Positions 17,206-27,900 of a stretch of DNA of 64,000 bases are shown here, one piece after another. Positions within the stretch are counted from its first letter, which is position 1. Every line of letters starts with the position of its first letter. A program made the position numbers and the translations under genes. This DNA is from JBBATK01 sp039810585 (GTDB taxonomy: Bacteria; Bacteroidota; Ignavibacteria; Kapaibacteriales; NICIL-2): assembly GCA_039810585.1 (NCBI GenBank), contig JBDHXF010000010.1, positions 1-64,000 on the forward strand, read 5' to 3'. The notes beneath the pieces are model-generated. The model had not been told where the DNA came from. It searched no databases and worked only from the letters and a program-made list of their open reading frames with translations.

Positions 17206-19503
17206 CTACTGTTCAAGTGATACGAGACGCTTTGGAGCGGAAATCGTCGTATTGCTAAAAATGAGGTCACTAATCGGACCATATCCGAGCTGACCACTGT
17301 TGTTTTGACCCATGGTCCACACTCCGCCGCTCTTTCTAATGTACACGCTATGAGAAGCGCCGCAGCTGAGAGCTACAACCTGACCGAGTGCGCTCAGTGC
17401 CTTCGGGGAACTCACCATTTCTTTCACCGTCTCCCCTAGCTGTCCACTGAGATTCGATCCACAAGCCCGCACACTTCGGTCCTTCATCACAAAAATGGTG
17501 TGCGCCCCTCCCGCAGCTATGGTGTCGACACTACTAAGGCTCAGTCGAGTCGGAACGGCGGTATCTTTCGTCGATGCCAGCCCTAGCTGGCCACTTGCAT
17601 TTCTGCCCCAGGCAAAAACATCATTTCCGCTGGCTCCCATGGCAAAACTAAAATGATCGCCGCAACTAATTGATTTAAAAGCGTTAAGGCGCGGCGAAGA
17701 TATCGTATTCTGCGCTAGATTTCTCGTGCTCGCACTTTGATCCTTCAGATCTGTTGATTCGAGGATATGGACCGGAACGCTGATACGCGTATGCGGACTA
17801 CCGGCGCCGACCTCGCCAAAGTAGTTTGAACCCCAGCTATAGACTTCACCAGAGGTGGCAATGGCCATGGCGTGACCTCCTCGTGCAGCAACCCTTGCAA
17901 AGACCACACCGGAAGGGTTTACTTTACGTGGGGTTATTTGTTCGTGCAAGGTATCTCCCTCGATGCCAAGTTCGTGATTGGCATTGTAGCCCCATGCGTA
18001 GAGTGTGCCGTCGGCTTTGAGGGCATAGGACGTCGCCATCCCGGCTGCTACTTGGATAACCTTGCCCGGACCTGGAATGGTAACCTTGAGAGCTACCGAT
18101 GATTCGTACATCGTGTTGTTCGCTAACTCTCCGAACTGATTGTCGCCCCAAGCCCACACGGTACCATCATTAAGCAACGCCAACACGTGATTGGCACCGC
18201 TGGCCAATTGCTCAATATTCTGAATGTCATACGGCAGTGGCTGATCCGAAAACCATGCCGGCGCAAGAAATCCAACTTGTGACTCGACGTTTCGTCCCCA
18301 TAGCCAAAGCATGTGGTCGGTACTTGGTTTGGCCAGCAAGTCACCGAGCGACGTCTTCACTTTCTGTAAAGCATTACTATTGAGCTGGAAGTTGCTCCGG
18401 TTCTGGTTCTGGCCTTGATTTGTAATCCCCGATGTCGCTGCGCCCACCGTGGTCTCTCCCACGTCTCGAGCATTGATGTTTTGGAAGAGGACATCGCTCT
18501 GAAAATTCGAGTTCGAAGCGATTTGTGTTTTAGTAGCCTCGACCTTTTCGTAGTTGTTTTTAAGGTTTGTGATAGGCACACGTTGTTCGTGCACGGTCTC
18601 AAAGACGCCCGCCGTGAATTGATCTCCTGCACTGAGAATGCCAATGGTGACCGGATTAGGTACCGAATCGGCAGCAAGAGATTTCTGCGTGCTGGTGTCA
18701 TGCCGTGTGAACCACCACACTTCGCTTTCGCCCAAGCTTGCCTTGTTCGAGCCATCGGTAGCCGAGACAAACCATGCATATTTCTTATCGTTGAGAAATG
18801 AACGAGCAGTAAAGGGATAGGTCATCATCGGTACCAAGAGATCAGATCTCTCGAACCAGGAAGGATTTGACAGCATTGCCTGCTCAGGTGACTGGTCGCC
18901 GTATATCTCCACAATTCGAAGTCGATATCGCACCTGCGTTCCTGCCGAAACCGGAGTCGGCGGTAACCAGCTGAAGGTTGGAAGTGTGTCCTGCAATGGT
19001 TCCTCAGACAATGGAGCTACCAACATGGGTCCTGAGGTGTTTAAAACGACTTGATCCAGACAGTCCTCCGCCAGCGACACGCCCGTGCCGGCGTCTATGA
19101 TATTCACACAGAAGTAGTATTCTCCGCTAGGAACTGTTCCGGTGCTGCGTATGATGGATTCGTAGCGCGCGTCCGATTTGTTCACGGTCACCGGCTGTAC
19201 CATGGTGCCCGTCACACGAAGCGGTGTGCGGGAGGCAGGTAACTCAATGACCCGCGTTTGCGCGTCAGCAATCAACTTCCCACTCTTGTCAGATCCTTCG
19301 TAGCCGGTGGCTCGCAGGTAGATCTTGTAGGTAGTGTTATCATTATTGAACAACAGGATATGCCACAGATCCGACAGGTGCATCTGGTTGGGCGGAGGCG
19401 GAAGTAGTGTTACGCTCACATTTTGAGCATTAAGCGATTGACCAACGATCCACAAACTGCAGAGCAGAATGCGTAGAAAGCGAGCGTGAAGATTGTGGTG
19501 CAT
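17206..19503 (-). CDS. Secreted RCC1-repeat beta-propeller protein
   Basis: 765 residues with a signal peptide (1-26, ending L-N-A-Q) and GGAGAG 6 bases before the ATG. Residues about 30-280 look like fibronectin/Ig-type strands (L-S-E-E-P-L-Q-D-T-L-P-T-F-S-W-L-P-P). Residues about 390-760 hold seven RCC1-type repeats with the hallmark G-x-V-W-A-W-G-x-N-x-x-G-E-L (for example A-N-H-V-L-A-L-L-N-D-G-T-V-W-A-W-G-D-N), enough for a closed seven-bladed propeller. RCC1 folds bind proteins or ligands; in bacteria their role is mostly unknown. No T9SS tail is visible. The downstream membrane-protein gene follows by 9 bases and may be its partner. Confidence 0.82.
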   Translation of the reverse strand: MHHNLHARFLRILLCSLWIVGQSLNAQNVSVTLLPPPPNQMHLSDLWHILLFNNDNTTYKIYLRATGYEGSDKSGKLIADAQTRVIELPASRTPLRVTGTMVQPVTVNKSDARYESIIRSTGTVPSGEYYFCVNIIDAGTGVSLAEDCLDQVVLNTSGPMLVAPLSEEPLQDTLPTFSWLPPTPVSAGTQVRYRLRIVEIYGDQSPEQAMLSNPSWFERSDLLVPMMTYPFTARSFLNDKKYAWFVSATDGSNKASLGESEVWWFTRHDTSTQKSLAADSVPNPVTIGILSAGDQFTAGVFETVHEQRVPITNLKNNYEKVEATKTQIASNSNFQSDVLFQNINARDVGETTVGAATSGITNQGQNQNRSNFQLNSNALQKVKTSLGDLLAKPSTDHMLWLWGRNVESQVGFLAPAWFSDQPLPYDIQNIEQLASGANHVLALLNDGTVWAWGDNQFGELANNTMYESSVALKVTIPGPGKVIQVAAGMATSYALKADGTLYAWGYNANHELGIEGDTLHEQITPRKVNPSGVVFARVAARGGHAMAIATSGEVYSWGSNYFGEVGAGSPHTRISVPVHILESTDLKDQSASTRNLAQNTISSPRLNAFKSISCGDHFSFAMGASGNDVFAWGRNASGQLGLASTKDTAVPTRLSLSSVDTIAAGGAHTIFVMKDRSVRACGSNLSGQLGETVKEMVSSPKALSALGQVVALSCGASHSVYIRKSGGVWTMGQNNSGQLGYGPISDLIFSNTTISAPKRLVSLEQ

Positions 19504-19545
19504 AATCTCTCCTTAGTACACGCGTTTGCTGTCAATACTCCGAGT

Positions 19546-19553
19546 CAAATTTA
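19546..19553 (-). promoter_or_regulatory. Candidate Bacteroidota-type -7 element for the RCC1 gene
   Basis: The minus strand reads TAAATTTG, an exact match to the Bacteroidota -7 consensus TAnnTTTG, 42 bases upstream of the start codon. No clear -33 TTG was found; the AT-rich palindrome occupies that area. Confidence 0.35.
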
Positions 19554-19558
19554 TATTT

Positions 19559-19582
19559 TTTTTAACAGTATTTTGTTAAAAA
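19559..19582. promoter_or_regulatory. AT-rich palindrome in the divergent promoter region
   Basis: TTTTTAACA / TGTTAAAAA, a perfect 9-bp inverted repeat with a 6-base spacer, midway between the RCC1 gene (minus) and the first giant gene (plus). A site in this place could control both promoters. Confidence 0.45.
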
Positions 19583-19590
19583 GATTTATG

Positions 19591-19619
19591 TTGACGTAGA
19601 GCGGAGCTCAGGCTAATTC
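19591..19619 (+). promoter_or_regulatory. Candidate sigma-70-like promoter of the giant gene pair
   Basis: TTGACG at 19591-19596, a 17-base spacer, then TAATTC at 19614-19619. It would give a leader of about 40 bases before the ATG at 19669. The -35 matches well and the -10 poorly. Confidence 0.3.
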
Positions 19620-19668
19620 ACCAAAGAGATGGAGCATTCCGCACACTGCACTCATCGGGGGATATGCA

Positions 19669-22600
19669 ATGAAAGGCACCCGTCTTAACCTTGATCTCTT
19701 ACGTAGACAGGTTCATCCAGCCACGCCCACTCCTGGGCTTCTTGCGGGAATTGAAGATCCGGATCACATTCGACTCAGCAGACGTTCTCTCTTGAAGCTG
19801 GGAGGCGTTGCGGCTTTGGGCTCAACGACTGTGTTGCGTTCTGCCGGATCCGTAGTTTTTGGACCATTTGAGCTACAGGCTGACAAGCACTCTTTTGAGT
19901 TTCGCTATGCAGGATCCGTGCGCTGGCGAGTAGATGCTCGAGCATTTGCCGGCAATCCATTGCTCACTATTAACCGAAGTGAGACTGAACTCGCCATTGT
20001 CTTGAAGGGTGCTCGTTATGCAGGAACCACCATACCTGCCGACTTCGAGTGCCACATTCGTTCGGCACTGCAAGGCTGGACCATGCGTTTTCTCCACGCA
20101 ACAGCCAAATCGGAGAGCAGTGTTGCCTTCGAAAAGTTTCTCCTTGGTTTGAGCCAACTCTCTTGGACGTCAGATTCTTCCAACTTCGCGGCTCCCCCTG
20201 CGATGACGTATGCCCTGCGTTTCGGTGGATCTGTTCAATGCGGCTATTCTTGTGATGCCAATCTGAGTATTCGAGGAACGAAGTGCTGCACAGTTGAACC
20301 GTGGGATGCCGTCGCTGATCGGGCGATTCTGACTGCTGGACCTGAGGAGACCTATCTCGATGCTGCGCCGTCTCGGCGCGCTCGAATTGAAATTCATCGC
20401 GACGAATACCCCTGGAATATTCCGCTTGAACATGCGTCCAATACACATTGGCAAGTGGACCAGCACGAGGAGGCGTTTAATCGTTGCGTGATCGATCTTG
20501 CGGAATTCGCGTCCGGCAAGACGCATGCTGCGTTCGTGTTTTTAGGATCGGAAGACTCTCCGCCGGTGCGGCTTTATCCGCTTGGAGAGCAACGAGAGCG
20601 TTGTTCCATTCACCTGGAACGCGTCCGCTATGCGGTCTTGTGCAAAGGAAAGCAGACGCAGCGCAGCGTTGTAGCTTCATTCCCTGCCGAAGCCGGATGG
20701 CTTCACACCGAAGGCTTGAGCTATGCACTGGGTGGCGGCAGCCATGTATCGGATTTTGAACTGCATAGTCAGCATTCATCTCTCCGAACAGTTCGATGCG
20801 AGCCGTCTATCAAACGAGTGGTTCCCCACCTTCCGGGCCTCATTTCAAGTGCGATCGTGACCACGGGAGCTGACCTGCTCAGGTTTAGTGGATTTGGAGC
20901 TGAAGAGTCTCATTCAATTGCGGACGCCGAGACACCGTCAGTTACATCACTTTCTGCCACGGAGACCGACGCACATGAATCGCCTAGTCTTGCCATTGGT
21001 TCCGGTTTCGACGACGAAGTGTACAAGCTCAAGGCTGGTCCGACAAAAGGCACCCAGATAGCCATTCTAGGTTCCAAACAAATCACGGTCAAGACGGATG
21101 TGGAATTGGACTCGGTGTCGATTATCCGTCCGGAAGACTTGTTGGTTCTGCGTTTCTACTACGACAACTTCTCTCTTCGATCCAACGGCTCGACGGCAAG
21201 TTTAGTGCCGACCAACTCGGCTAAAACCGGAACCATTGTCGTAGAATTTCAGCCTCAGAGTATTGTGGAGGAGGCTTTTTACGAGGCAGATAACAAGCTG
21301 GCTAATGGAGTGCAGACCAATCCGAAGACAGGCACCGAATATGCCAAGCCTGCCGGGGCATCCACGAGCGATCCGTTGCCGCAGCCACCGATTCGGTCCC
21401 GTATGTCGGGCAAGAGTCGATTAGCGTTCAGCATTCCCAAAGGAACATCTATAGATCTCAGTCTGGATGCACTACTCAAGTGGGAAGAATGGACACCGCT
21501 GTTGGTACCGGTAGCTCAGCGGCAAGACAACACTACGACCAACGGATTTCATCTCTACAATGGACTTCTGAGTTACTTGTCGCAGCAAGGTATTGCGTTT
21601 AAGGCAGGAAGTCTGATGAACAAGAGTTCCGGCGACGCTTTGTCACTCAGTGACTTGGAAGACAGCGTGCAGCCTCAAAGTGTGTCTACCTTGAAGAGCA
21701 AGGGGATAAGTTATTCGTCGCAATATTCGTCCAAGAGCGGTCAACGCATGTCGACAATACTACGTTCGAAGACCTCTGCTTCAAAGGGCTCGAACGAGTC
21801 GAAGTCGAATTTTCAAGTGGATTTCAGTTACGCTAACCTGGCTGCAAAGTACAACGGTCTGGGCTTTGCGCTTGCTAAGCCACACATACAGAAGCCAACC
21901 GACACGGAGACGTCGCTTGAGATTCCCTATCGTTTGATGTTGTCGCCGTTGCCCGATGGTGGATGGGCACACGCGCGAAGTTCACAGACGCGAAACCTGA
22001 AGCTCAAGCATAGTGATGTTAATGGCGTGCAAAAGGACGAGAGCCTTGACTTTACGGAACTGTGGCATACCCGCCTGTGGTTCCGGATGAAAAATAAGGA
22101 CGGCTCGTATTCGGTTAACGAACGCGATGGCAATTCGCTCCTGTCTCGGAAACCAAAACTTCGAGCCATTTGGTCGCCTGACTATCAAGACGATCAACAC
22201 CAGCCTATAGAGAATTGGCCACCGTGGCCGATTCGATCCTTAGCCAGCGGCGATCGTTGGGCGATCGTCATAAATTCATCGGATTATTATACAAAAACGA
22301 CGAACCCTTCCAACGGAAAGGAAATCGACTACAATCCCAAAGCTATCGATTCAGAGAAACTCTTCCTTTCGTCCATCGGCGCATGGATCGACGTGCATGG
22401 TGCGTGGGATCCCGTTCCGAGCAACATCGATGTGGTGGATTGGATTCATCGTGGTACGATGGGACGTGAGCACTACGTGCGCGTGATGTATCGCGGATAC
22501 CTATTCCCTTTCGGTCACAAGTGCACCTTGGTAAAAATCACCGAACGAAAGTTTGGTAAGCCGGAGACCCGCGGAACCTACGGAGCATACATGCGGCAAC

Positions 22601-24951
22601 GCATGTTTGTGATTGTCCGTCAGCCCGAAATGATTTTGGACGACACCAACACTTTGTTTGAGCACGAAGGCCGAGAATTCCCCTTCAAGAAAGTGCGCAT
22701 CAAGACCTTGGTCACACCGAACATCGAAAAGCCGACTGATCCTGCATCCTCGGTAGGTGCCGCTACCAACAGTTACGGATATCCAAACGAATTCTACCTG
22801 CGCGTGGACGGCGGAGATTTCAACTTCCACTGCACAGGAACTGACTGGGATGGCAACGAGATCGACTTCGTCCTGCCGATGGCATTTGTGCTCGGATCTA
22901 TATCAAACACAAACCCGGCAGAAGCGCAGAAGGTAGTGAGCTATCTCAATAGTGCGAGCGAATCCAACAATCGCAAACAAGTTCTCCTCAATGGAGCCCG
23001 CCTTGCCTTTGGCCCCAGCAAGACCAAAGGTGATACGACCTTTGAAACAAAACGCCTTATTCTGAACGCAGGCAATCCTTCAACGCTGCCTCGCGATGTA
23101 ACGTGGTTCTACCCGATCATGGCCAGTGCCGACATTCGGCACCAAGATGTGGAGCGCATGAGTGGATCCACGGCCCAACCGAACGTATCATTCGTCGACA
23201 CCTTCCTAAAATCCGGATTTGACAGTACGGCAAATGTGGGCGAAGCGTTCCTCAAGCTCGGGACACAGGTTGCCATGAACTTTGGAGGATCCGGCGGAGG
23301 CTCGAGCGATAAGTCGGGCGGTTTTGTTTCTCCCAATCAGGAAATATCCGGGTTGTCGAGGGCAATCGGACCGATAAGCGGTCTCAAGAATAAGGTGGAC
23401 GACTCCATCGACAAGTTCACAGGGAACTCCTTCAACTTCGATCCAATGGATTTCCTTGGTGCATTAGATGCCAAGATCTTTGGAGTGATTTCGCTCTTCG
23501 ACATCATACAGCTCATCACCGGCTCCGATCCTCGAACAACACTCCTCCCGCAATTGCTCAGCAAAGTAGTTCCCGGTTTGGGTGATCCGGCTCAGTTGCT
23601 GAACACGCTGAAGAATTCCATCATGGCACCGATTAACGATGCCTATTCTTCCGCACTTGCGGACGCTACGAGCAGCGCGTCCAGTGTGCTGGCCAAGTTG
23701 CAGGAGATGAAGGACCTCATCGATGGTCTGCAAGCGCAAGTGAGCGCATTGGAAACCGCTATCTCCTCAGCCTCCGGCACCGGCGACATTTTCACGGCTC
23801 TTACAACCACGTTACCGGAATTTCTCAACTGGATACAAACCAACATTGGCCCGCTGGGACTCATCCCGCAGGACGCTTTGAATACCATACAGGAAGTCGC
23901 AAAGGTTCTGCAAAACATGCAGAATGGCATTCGTATTGGCTTTGATTGGAAGCCGAAGATGCAAGCCGACGAGTATGGGTTCTTTGTGCCGCAAGATCCG
24001 AATGACACCTTTGCCCTGAGTGCCTATGCCTTACTGCCGTTAAGTAATCAGGATCACACCTTGACCGTTGGTGATCCGACGGCCAAAGTAGAAGGCTACC
24101 TTCAAAACTTCAGTATCAACCTCATTCCAACGGTTGTGGACTTGGTGTCGCTCCCCATTGTAAAGATGGGCTTCTCCGCAGAGATAGGCAAGAAGTCAGA
24201 CATCTTCTGCAACCTTGGAGCAATGGAGTGGAAGGGTCCCCTATCCTTCGTCAACGAACTCCAGAAGTTCATTCCAATGGATGGCTTCGTGGATCCACCA
24301 GCCATCGAGGTGGACATGACAGGCATCAAGATCGGCTTCGATCTTGCGATACCGACCATCTCTGTGGGTGTGTTTGCCATTACGAACATCAGTTTGGGAG
24401 CCAAGCTCACTCTGCCTTTCCTTGGCGATTCGATGCTCTTCGGTTTCGACTTCTGCAAAAAGGATTCGCCTTTCCATGTAACCTACATGATGCTCGGAGG
24501 TGGCGGGTATTTCGGCATGACCTTGTCACTCAATGGTGTCGACAAAATAGAAGCGGCTATTGAGATCGGTGCTGAACTGGCGCTGGACTTTGGTGTGGCA
24601 AGCGGTAACATCAGCATCTTCGCAGGCATTTACTTCTGTATGGAAGGAGATGTAGTGACCTTGCAAGGCTATGTCAAGATCCACGGCGAAGTGGATGTAC
24701 TTGGCCTGATCAGCGCGTCCATTACACTGGAGATGACCATCACCTTTGTCTCCACCGGAAAACTCTACGGTACGGCAACGCTGACCATTGAAATTCATCT
24801 CTTTGTGTTTAGTGCGTCGGTAGACATCACCGTTGAGAAGTACTTCAAAGGCTCGGCGGGCGATCCAACCATCGTTCAAATGATTCCGGATGCGCTGTAT
24901 CCGGGCAGTACCCAGAAGTACTTTGAACTCTACGTTGGCGCCTTCGCATAA
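19669..24951 (+). CDS. Giant protein of unknown family with twin-arginine signal
   Basis: 1760 residues; GGGGGA 7 bases before the ATG. S-R-R-S-L-L-K at residues 37-43 followed by a moderately hydrophobic stretch to about residue 60 is a Tat-type export signal, so the protein may cross the membrane folded. No known family was recognised. Residues about 65-1200 are mixed, Trp/Tyr-rich beta structure with a notable block at 932-951 (G-R-E-H-Y-V-R-V-M-Y-R-G-Y-L-F-P-F-G-H-K). A Gly/Ser linker lies at about 1204-1221, a helical coiled-coil-like stretch at about 1325-1367, and the end (about 1487-1730) is a run of long amphipathic strands rich in Gly, Ile and Phe with isolated Cys. It is followed after 26 bases by a second giant gene on the same strand, while flanking genes run the other way. 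Function unknown. Confidence 0.8.
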   Translation: MKGTRLNLDLLRRQVHPATPTPGLLAGIEDPDHIRLSRRSLLKLGGVAALGSTTVLRSAGSVVFGPFELQADKHSFEFRYAGSVRWRVDARAFAGNPLLTINRSETELAIVLKGARYAGTTIPADFECHIRSALQGWTMRFLHATAKSESSVAFEKFLLGLSQLSWTSDSSNFAAPPAMTYALRFGGSVQCGYSCDANLSIRGTKCCTVEPWDAVADRAILTAGPEETYLDAAPSRRARIEIHRDEYPWNIPLEHASNTHWQVDQHEEAFNRCVIDLAEFASGKTHAAFVFLGSEDSPPVRLYPLGEQRERCSIHLERVRYAVLCKGKQTQRSVVASFPAEAGWLHTEGLSYALGGGSHVSDFELHSQHSSLRTVRCEPSIKRVVPHLPGLISSAIVTTGADLLRFSGFGAEESHSIADAETPSVTSLSATETDAHESPSLAIGSGFDDEVYKLKAGPTKGTQIAILGSKQITVKTDVELDSVSIIRPEDLLVLRFYYDNFSLRSNGSTASLVPTNSAKTGTIVVEFQPQSIVEEAFYEADNKLANGVQTNPKTGTEYAKPAGASTSDPLPQPPIRSRMSGKSRLAFSIPKGTSIDLSLDALLKWEEWTPLLVPVAQRQDNTTTNGFHLYNGLLSYLSQQGIAFKAGSLMNKSSGDALSLSDLEDSVQPQSVSTLKSKGISYSSQYSSKSGQRMSTILRSKTSASKGSNESKSNFQVDFSYANLAAKYNGLGFALAKPHIQKPTDTETSLEIPYRLMLSPLPDGGWAHARSSQTRNLKLKHSDVNGVQKDESLDFTELWHTRLWFRMKNKDGSYSVNERDGNSLLSRKPKLRAIWSPDYQDDQHQPIENWPPWPIRSLASGDRWAIVINSSDYYTKTTNPSNGKEIDYNPKAIDSEKLFLSSIGAWIDVHGAWDPVPSNIDVVDWIHRGTMGREHYVRVMYRGYLFPFGHKCTLVKITERKFGKPETRGTYGAYMRQRMFVIVRQPEMILDDTNTLFEHEGREFPFKKVRIKTLVTPNIEKPTDPASSVGAATNSYGYPNEFYLRVDGGDFNFHCTGTDWDGNEIDFVLPMAFVLGSISNTNPAEAQKVVSYLNSASESNNRKQVLLNGARLAFGPSKTKGDTTFETKRLILNAGNPSTLPRDVTWFYPIMASADIRHQDVERMSGSTAQPNVSFVDTFLKSGFDSTANVGEAFLKLGTQVAMNFGGSGGGSSDKSGGFVSPNQEISGLSRAIGPISGLKNKVDDSIDKFTGNSFNFDPMDFLGALDAKIFGVISLFDIIQLITGSDPRTTLLPQLLSKVVPGLGDPAQLLNTLKNSIMAPINDAYSSALADATSSASSVLAKLQEMKDLIDGLQAQVSALETAISSASGTGDIFTALTTTLPEFLNWIQTNIGPLGLIPQDALNTIQEVAKVLQNMQNGIRIGFDWKPKMQADEYGFFVPQDPNDTFALSAYALLPLSNQDHTLTVGDPTAKVEGYLQNFSINLIPTVVDLVSLPIVKMGFSAEIGKKSDIFCNLGAMEWKGPLSFVNELQKFIPMDGFVDPPAIEVDMTGIKIGFDLAIPTISVGVFAITNISLGAKLTLPFLGDSMLFGFDFCKKDSPFHVTYMMLGGGGYFGMTLSLNGVDKIEAAIEIGAELALDFGVASGNISIFAGIYFCMEGDVVTLQGYVKIHGEVDVLGLISASITLEMTITFVSTGKLYGTATLTIEIHLFVFSASVDITVEKYFKGSAGDPTIVQMIPDALYPGSTQKYFELYVGAFA

Positions 24952-24977
24952 TCACCACGTGAAATGAAAGAACTGCT

Positions 24978-27900
24978 ATGAAAAAGCAAACAATCGTCTG
25001 GACTACGCTTCCTTTTGGTGTACACGACAACACAGTACGTCTTAGTGTGTTCATTGCTCCACAGCTTTCGAGCGATGCCGCAAAGCCTACACTCGGCATG
25101 TTCTCGGATCTGCTGAATTGGCCGCTGCGAATGAAAGACGCAACCTTTAAAGTTGGTTTTCACGATCCATCCCATCCTTCACCGGATGTTCTCTTGGATG
25201 CACACGTGGTTGGCGGCCCCGAAGGGGACGAGTATTGGAAGGCTATTTTTTCAGACTCCACGTGGGTGAAGCCCTTTGAGTTTGCGGATTACCCCGATCG
25301 CACTATTCGTTCCTATCCCATTCGCAACATTGTCAAACACGTTCGTGATACCTATCAAAAGGTTGCCGTTGCTAATCCGTCCGAAAAGCCCTCCGGTGAC
25401 GACCTGAGTCAGCACTTTGGTGACTTTTGTTTTTATGATATTCCCGTGCGAACGAAGCCGACGAAAATGTCGTACGGAGCTGCCAACAATCAATCGTCAA
25501 CGAAGCAGCAGAGAGAAGATCGGGCTTATAAGCGCAAACCATTTGACAAGAAACAGCGCCAAGAGTACTACAATTCGCTCAGCCAAACGCTGGCCGCCTT
25601 CTTCCCTTCGTCCGCTCTGAAAAAACGGCAGGCACCGGATAAGGATACCAAGCGTTTTCACGATCGTATCAAGCAGGACTACTTGTATTTGGCACAAGAC
25701 CCAACTACCACCTTGTGCTCAAATGCCACAGAGGCACTTCGTTCACTCTACAATCAGCTTGGGGAATTTCAATACGTGCCGCCTGCGGCGCCCGACCGTA
25801 CCTTGGATTTTCTGCAGATGTCGCTCTATTACAAGCCTCGCAATGCAGTCAACGAAAACTATCTACCTACGAGTTGGCTTCGGCAACAGGCAAAGAACGG
25901 AAAGCCCTTCTACTACGTGGGTGCTGCCGATCGCAAAGCCGGTACGCAGTCGAAGATGTCGTCTGAGCGTACCATGAAGAACGGCACGCAGCCATACACG
26001 AGCGACCTCATGCATGAAGGTGAAGTTCATCCCTACGTTCCCGCACTTACGCCAAAACCACAGTACGATTTTCATCAGATTCTCAATTCGCTCAATCGCT
26101 TCCCTTGGTTGTTACGAAAACTCGGGATTGTCATCGATTTGGAAGTAGAAGCGGGTTCCGTTCCCAAAGCAATTTTGGGAAAGGAATGTCAGGTGTATGT
26201 CGTTCCTTCGTTCACATCCGACAACGAGGCGGGCGTACCCAAGACAAATTCGTTTCCTCGAACAGCCTACCTCTACGACAACAAACTCTTTAGTTCAGCT
26301 CCGAAAAACGCCGCGGCTCAAGAGTCGTTGTTCGGTATGCTTCGTCTGGGCATCACCGACTTCTTCGATGTGGTAACACTAGAACCTGGCGGCTCGGGGA
26401 TAAAGATATTGCATACGGTTAATAGTCTCTCACGGTACCGAGCTCGCTTTAGTCCGCTCTACACCCCAGCCGGTTGGGATCTCAATACGATGAATCCGGA
26501 GAGTGATGACAACGACTCCAACGATTCGCTTCCCGCTCTTCGCAACAATGGTATTGGTGTTTCGCGTCACGGTTTAGCCGGCACAATGGTCAACACGTTG
26601 AAGTCAGCCAAACAACAAGTATCCAAAATCGTCAGCAAACAAAGCTTTGTTGCCGCTCACAATTTGGCAGCAGCCAATGCGGTAGACGCCACCCAAGTGC
26701 TGTACGCAGAGGATGTCACCCGTGGATGGAGAGCCGATTACAAGGACACCACGTCCAGTACGCCATGGCGATCCATCATGCAGCGCGATGGTACCTACGC
26801 CTTTTTGAACAACCCCGCGCTTGATACGAAAATCAGTGATGAAGGATTTGTGAGTCCCTCGGCATCACAATCGTCCGACGGATCGAGCGATGATTTGTAC
26901 GCCGGAGAAATGCTCTTCGAGTGGAGCGGCTGGTCACTCGTTGCTCCACGTCCTGCCAAGACGCTCAGCAAAGACGAGATGAAAAGTGATGGATCACCGG
27001 ATGTTCAAGATCCGGATGCCGGATCTGCGGCGAGCGATGGCACGAATATCAAAGCACGATTTCTTCCCACTCCAAAAACCTTACCTCGACTGCGTTACGG
27101 ACACATGTATCAAGTTCGATCGCGCATCGTGGATCTGGCGGGTAACTCGTGGTCCGTAGACAACGCACCCGACGCCTCCGTAATACCAAAGAGCGAGAGT
27201 GAAAAGGTATCCTTCCTTCGTCACGACGTCGTAAAAACCCCCGTTGTGTTGCTGCGCGATCCGCTGACAAAGAAGAATGGAAGCGGCGAAACCGAACCCT
27301 TATCTCACGCCGAAACGGTTGAGCATCTGGTGATTCGTTCAAACAGAGATATCAGCGTGAAGGACTACGCGTCTGCTCATCCCCCCTTCTTACCGGACAG
27401 TCTTCGATTTCTCAGTGCACCAAAAGTCGACTACAGTTTTGCCGAAACACATGGCATGTTTGATAGTCGATACTTCGATGTCAACAAGTGGGCCGAACTC
27501 TATGAGCTCATTACGAAGAAGGACTATCAGTTCTCCAATGCGGCAGACGGTGGCTATAGTTGCTTTAAAGCCGATGTTGGAACGAACGACACCATCGTCG
27601 TCGGGTCATTTCAATTGCCCTATTTGCCCGATCCCTTAGCCAAAGGCGTGGTGCTGCGCGGCTTGCCCGGTACACGTGCAGAGTACAGCGGACCCACGAT
27701 CACGAAAAGCGCGAAGATCATCCGTATTCGCGCAAATGGCTCGGTGCAGAACGCAGTAGATAGTGCTAACCTGGTCCCAAAGGGATTAGTGGTGATCGAA
27801 TTCGAAAATGCTGACGACCCCGCTGCGTGGCTGCAAAACTATCCGCACAATGCCTACATCTGTTTGCGCCTTGTGGAGCGCGGCGACGGAGATGACCCCA

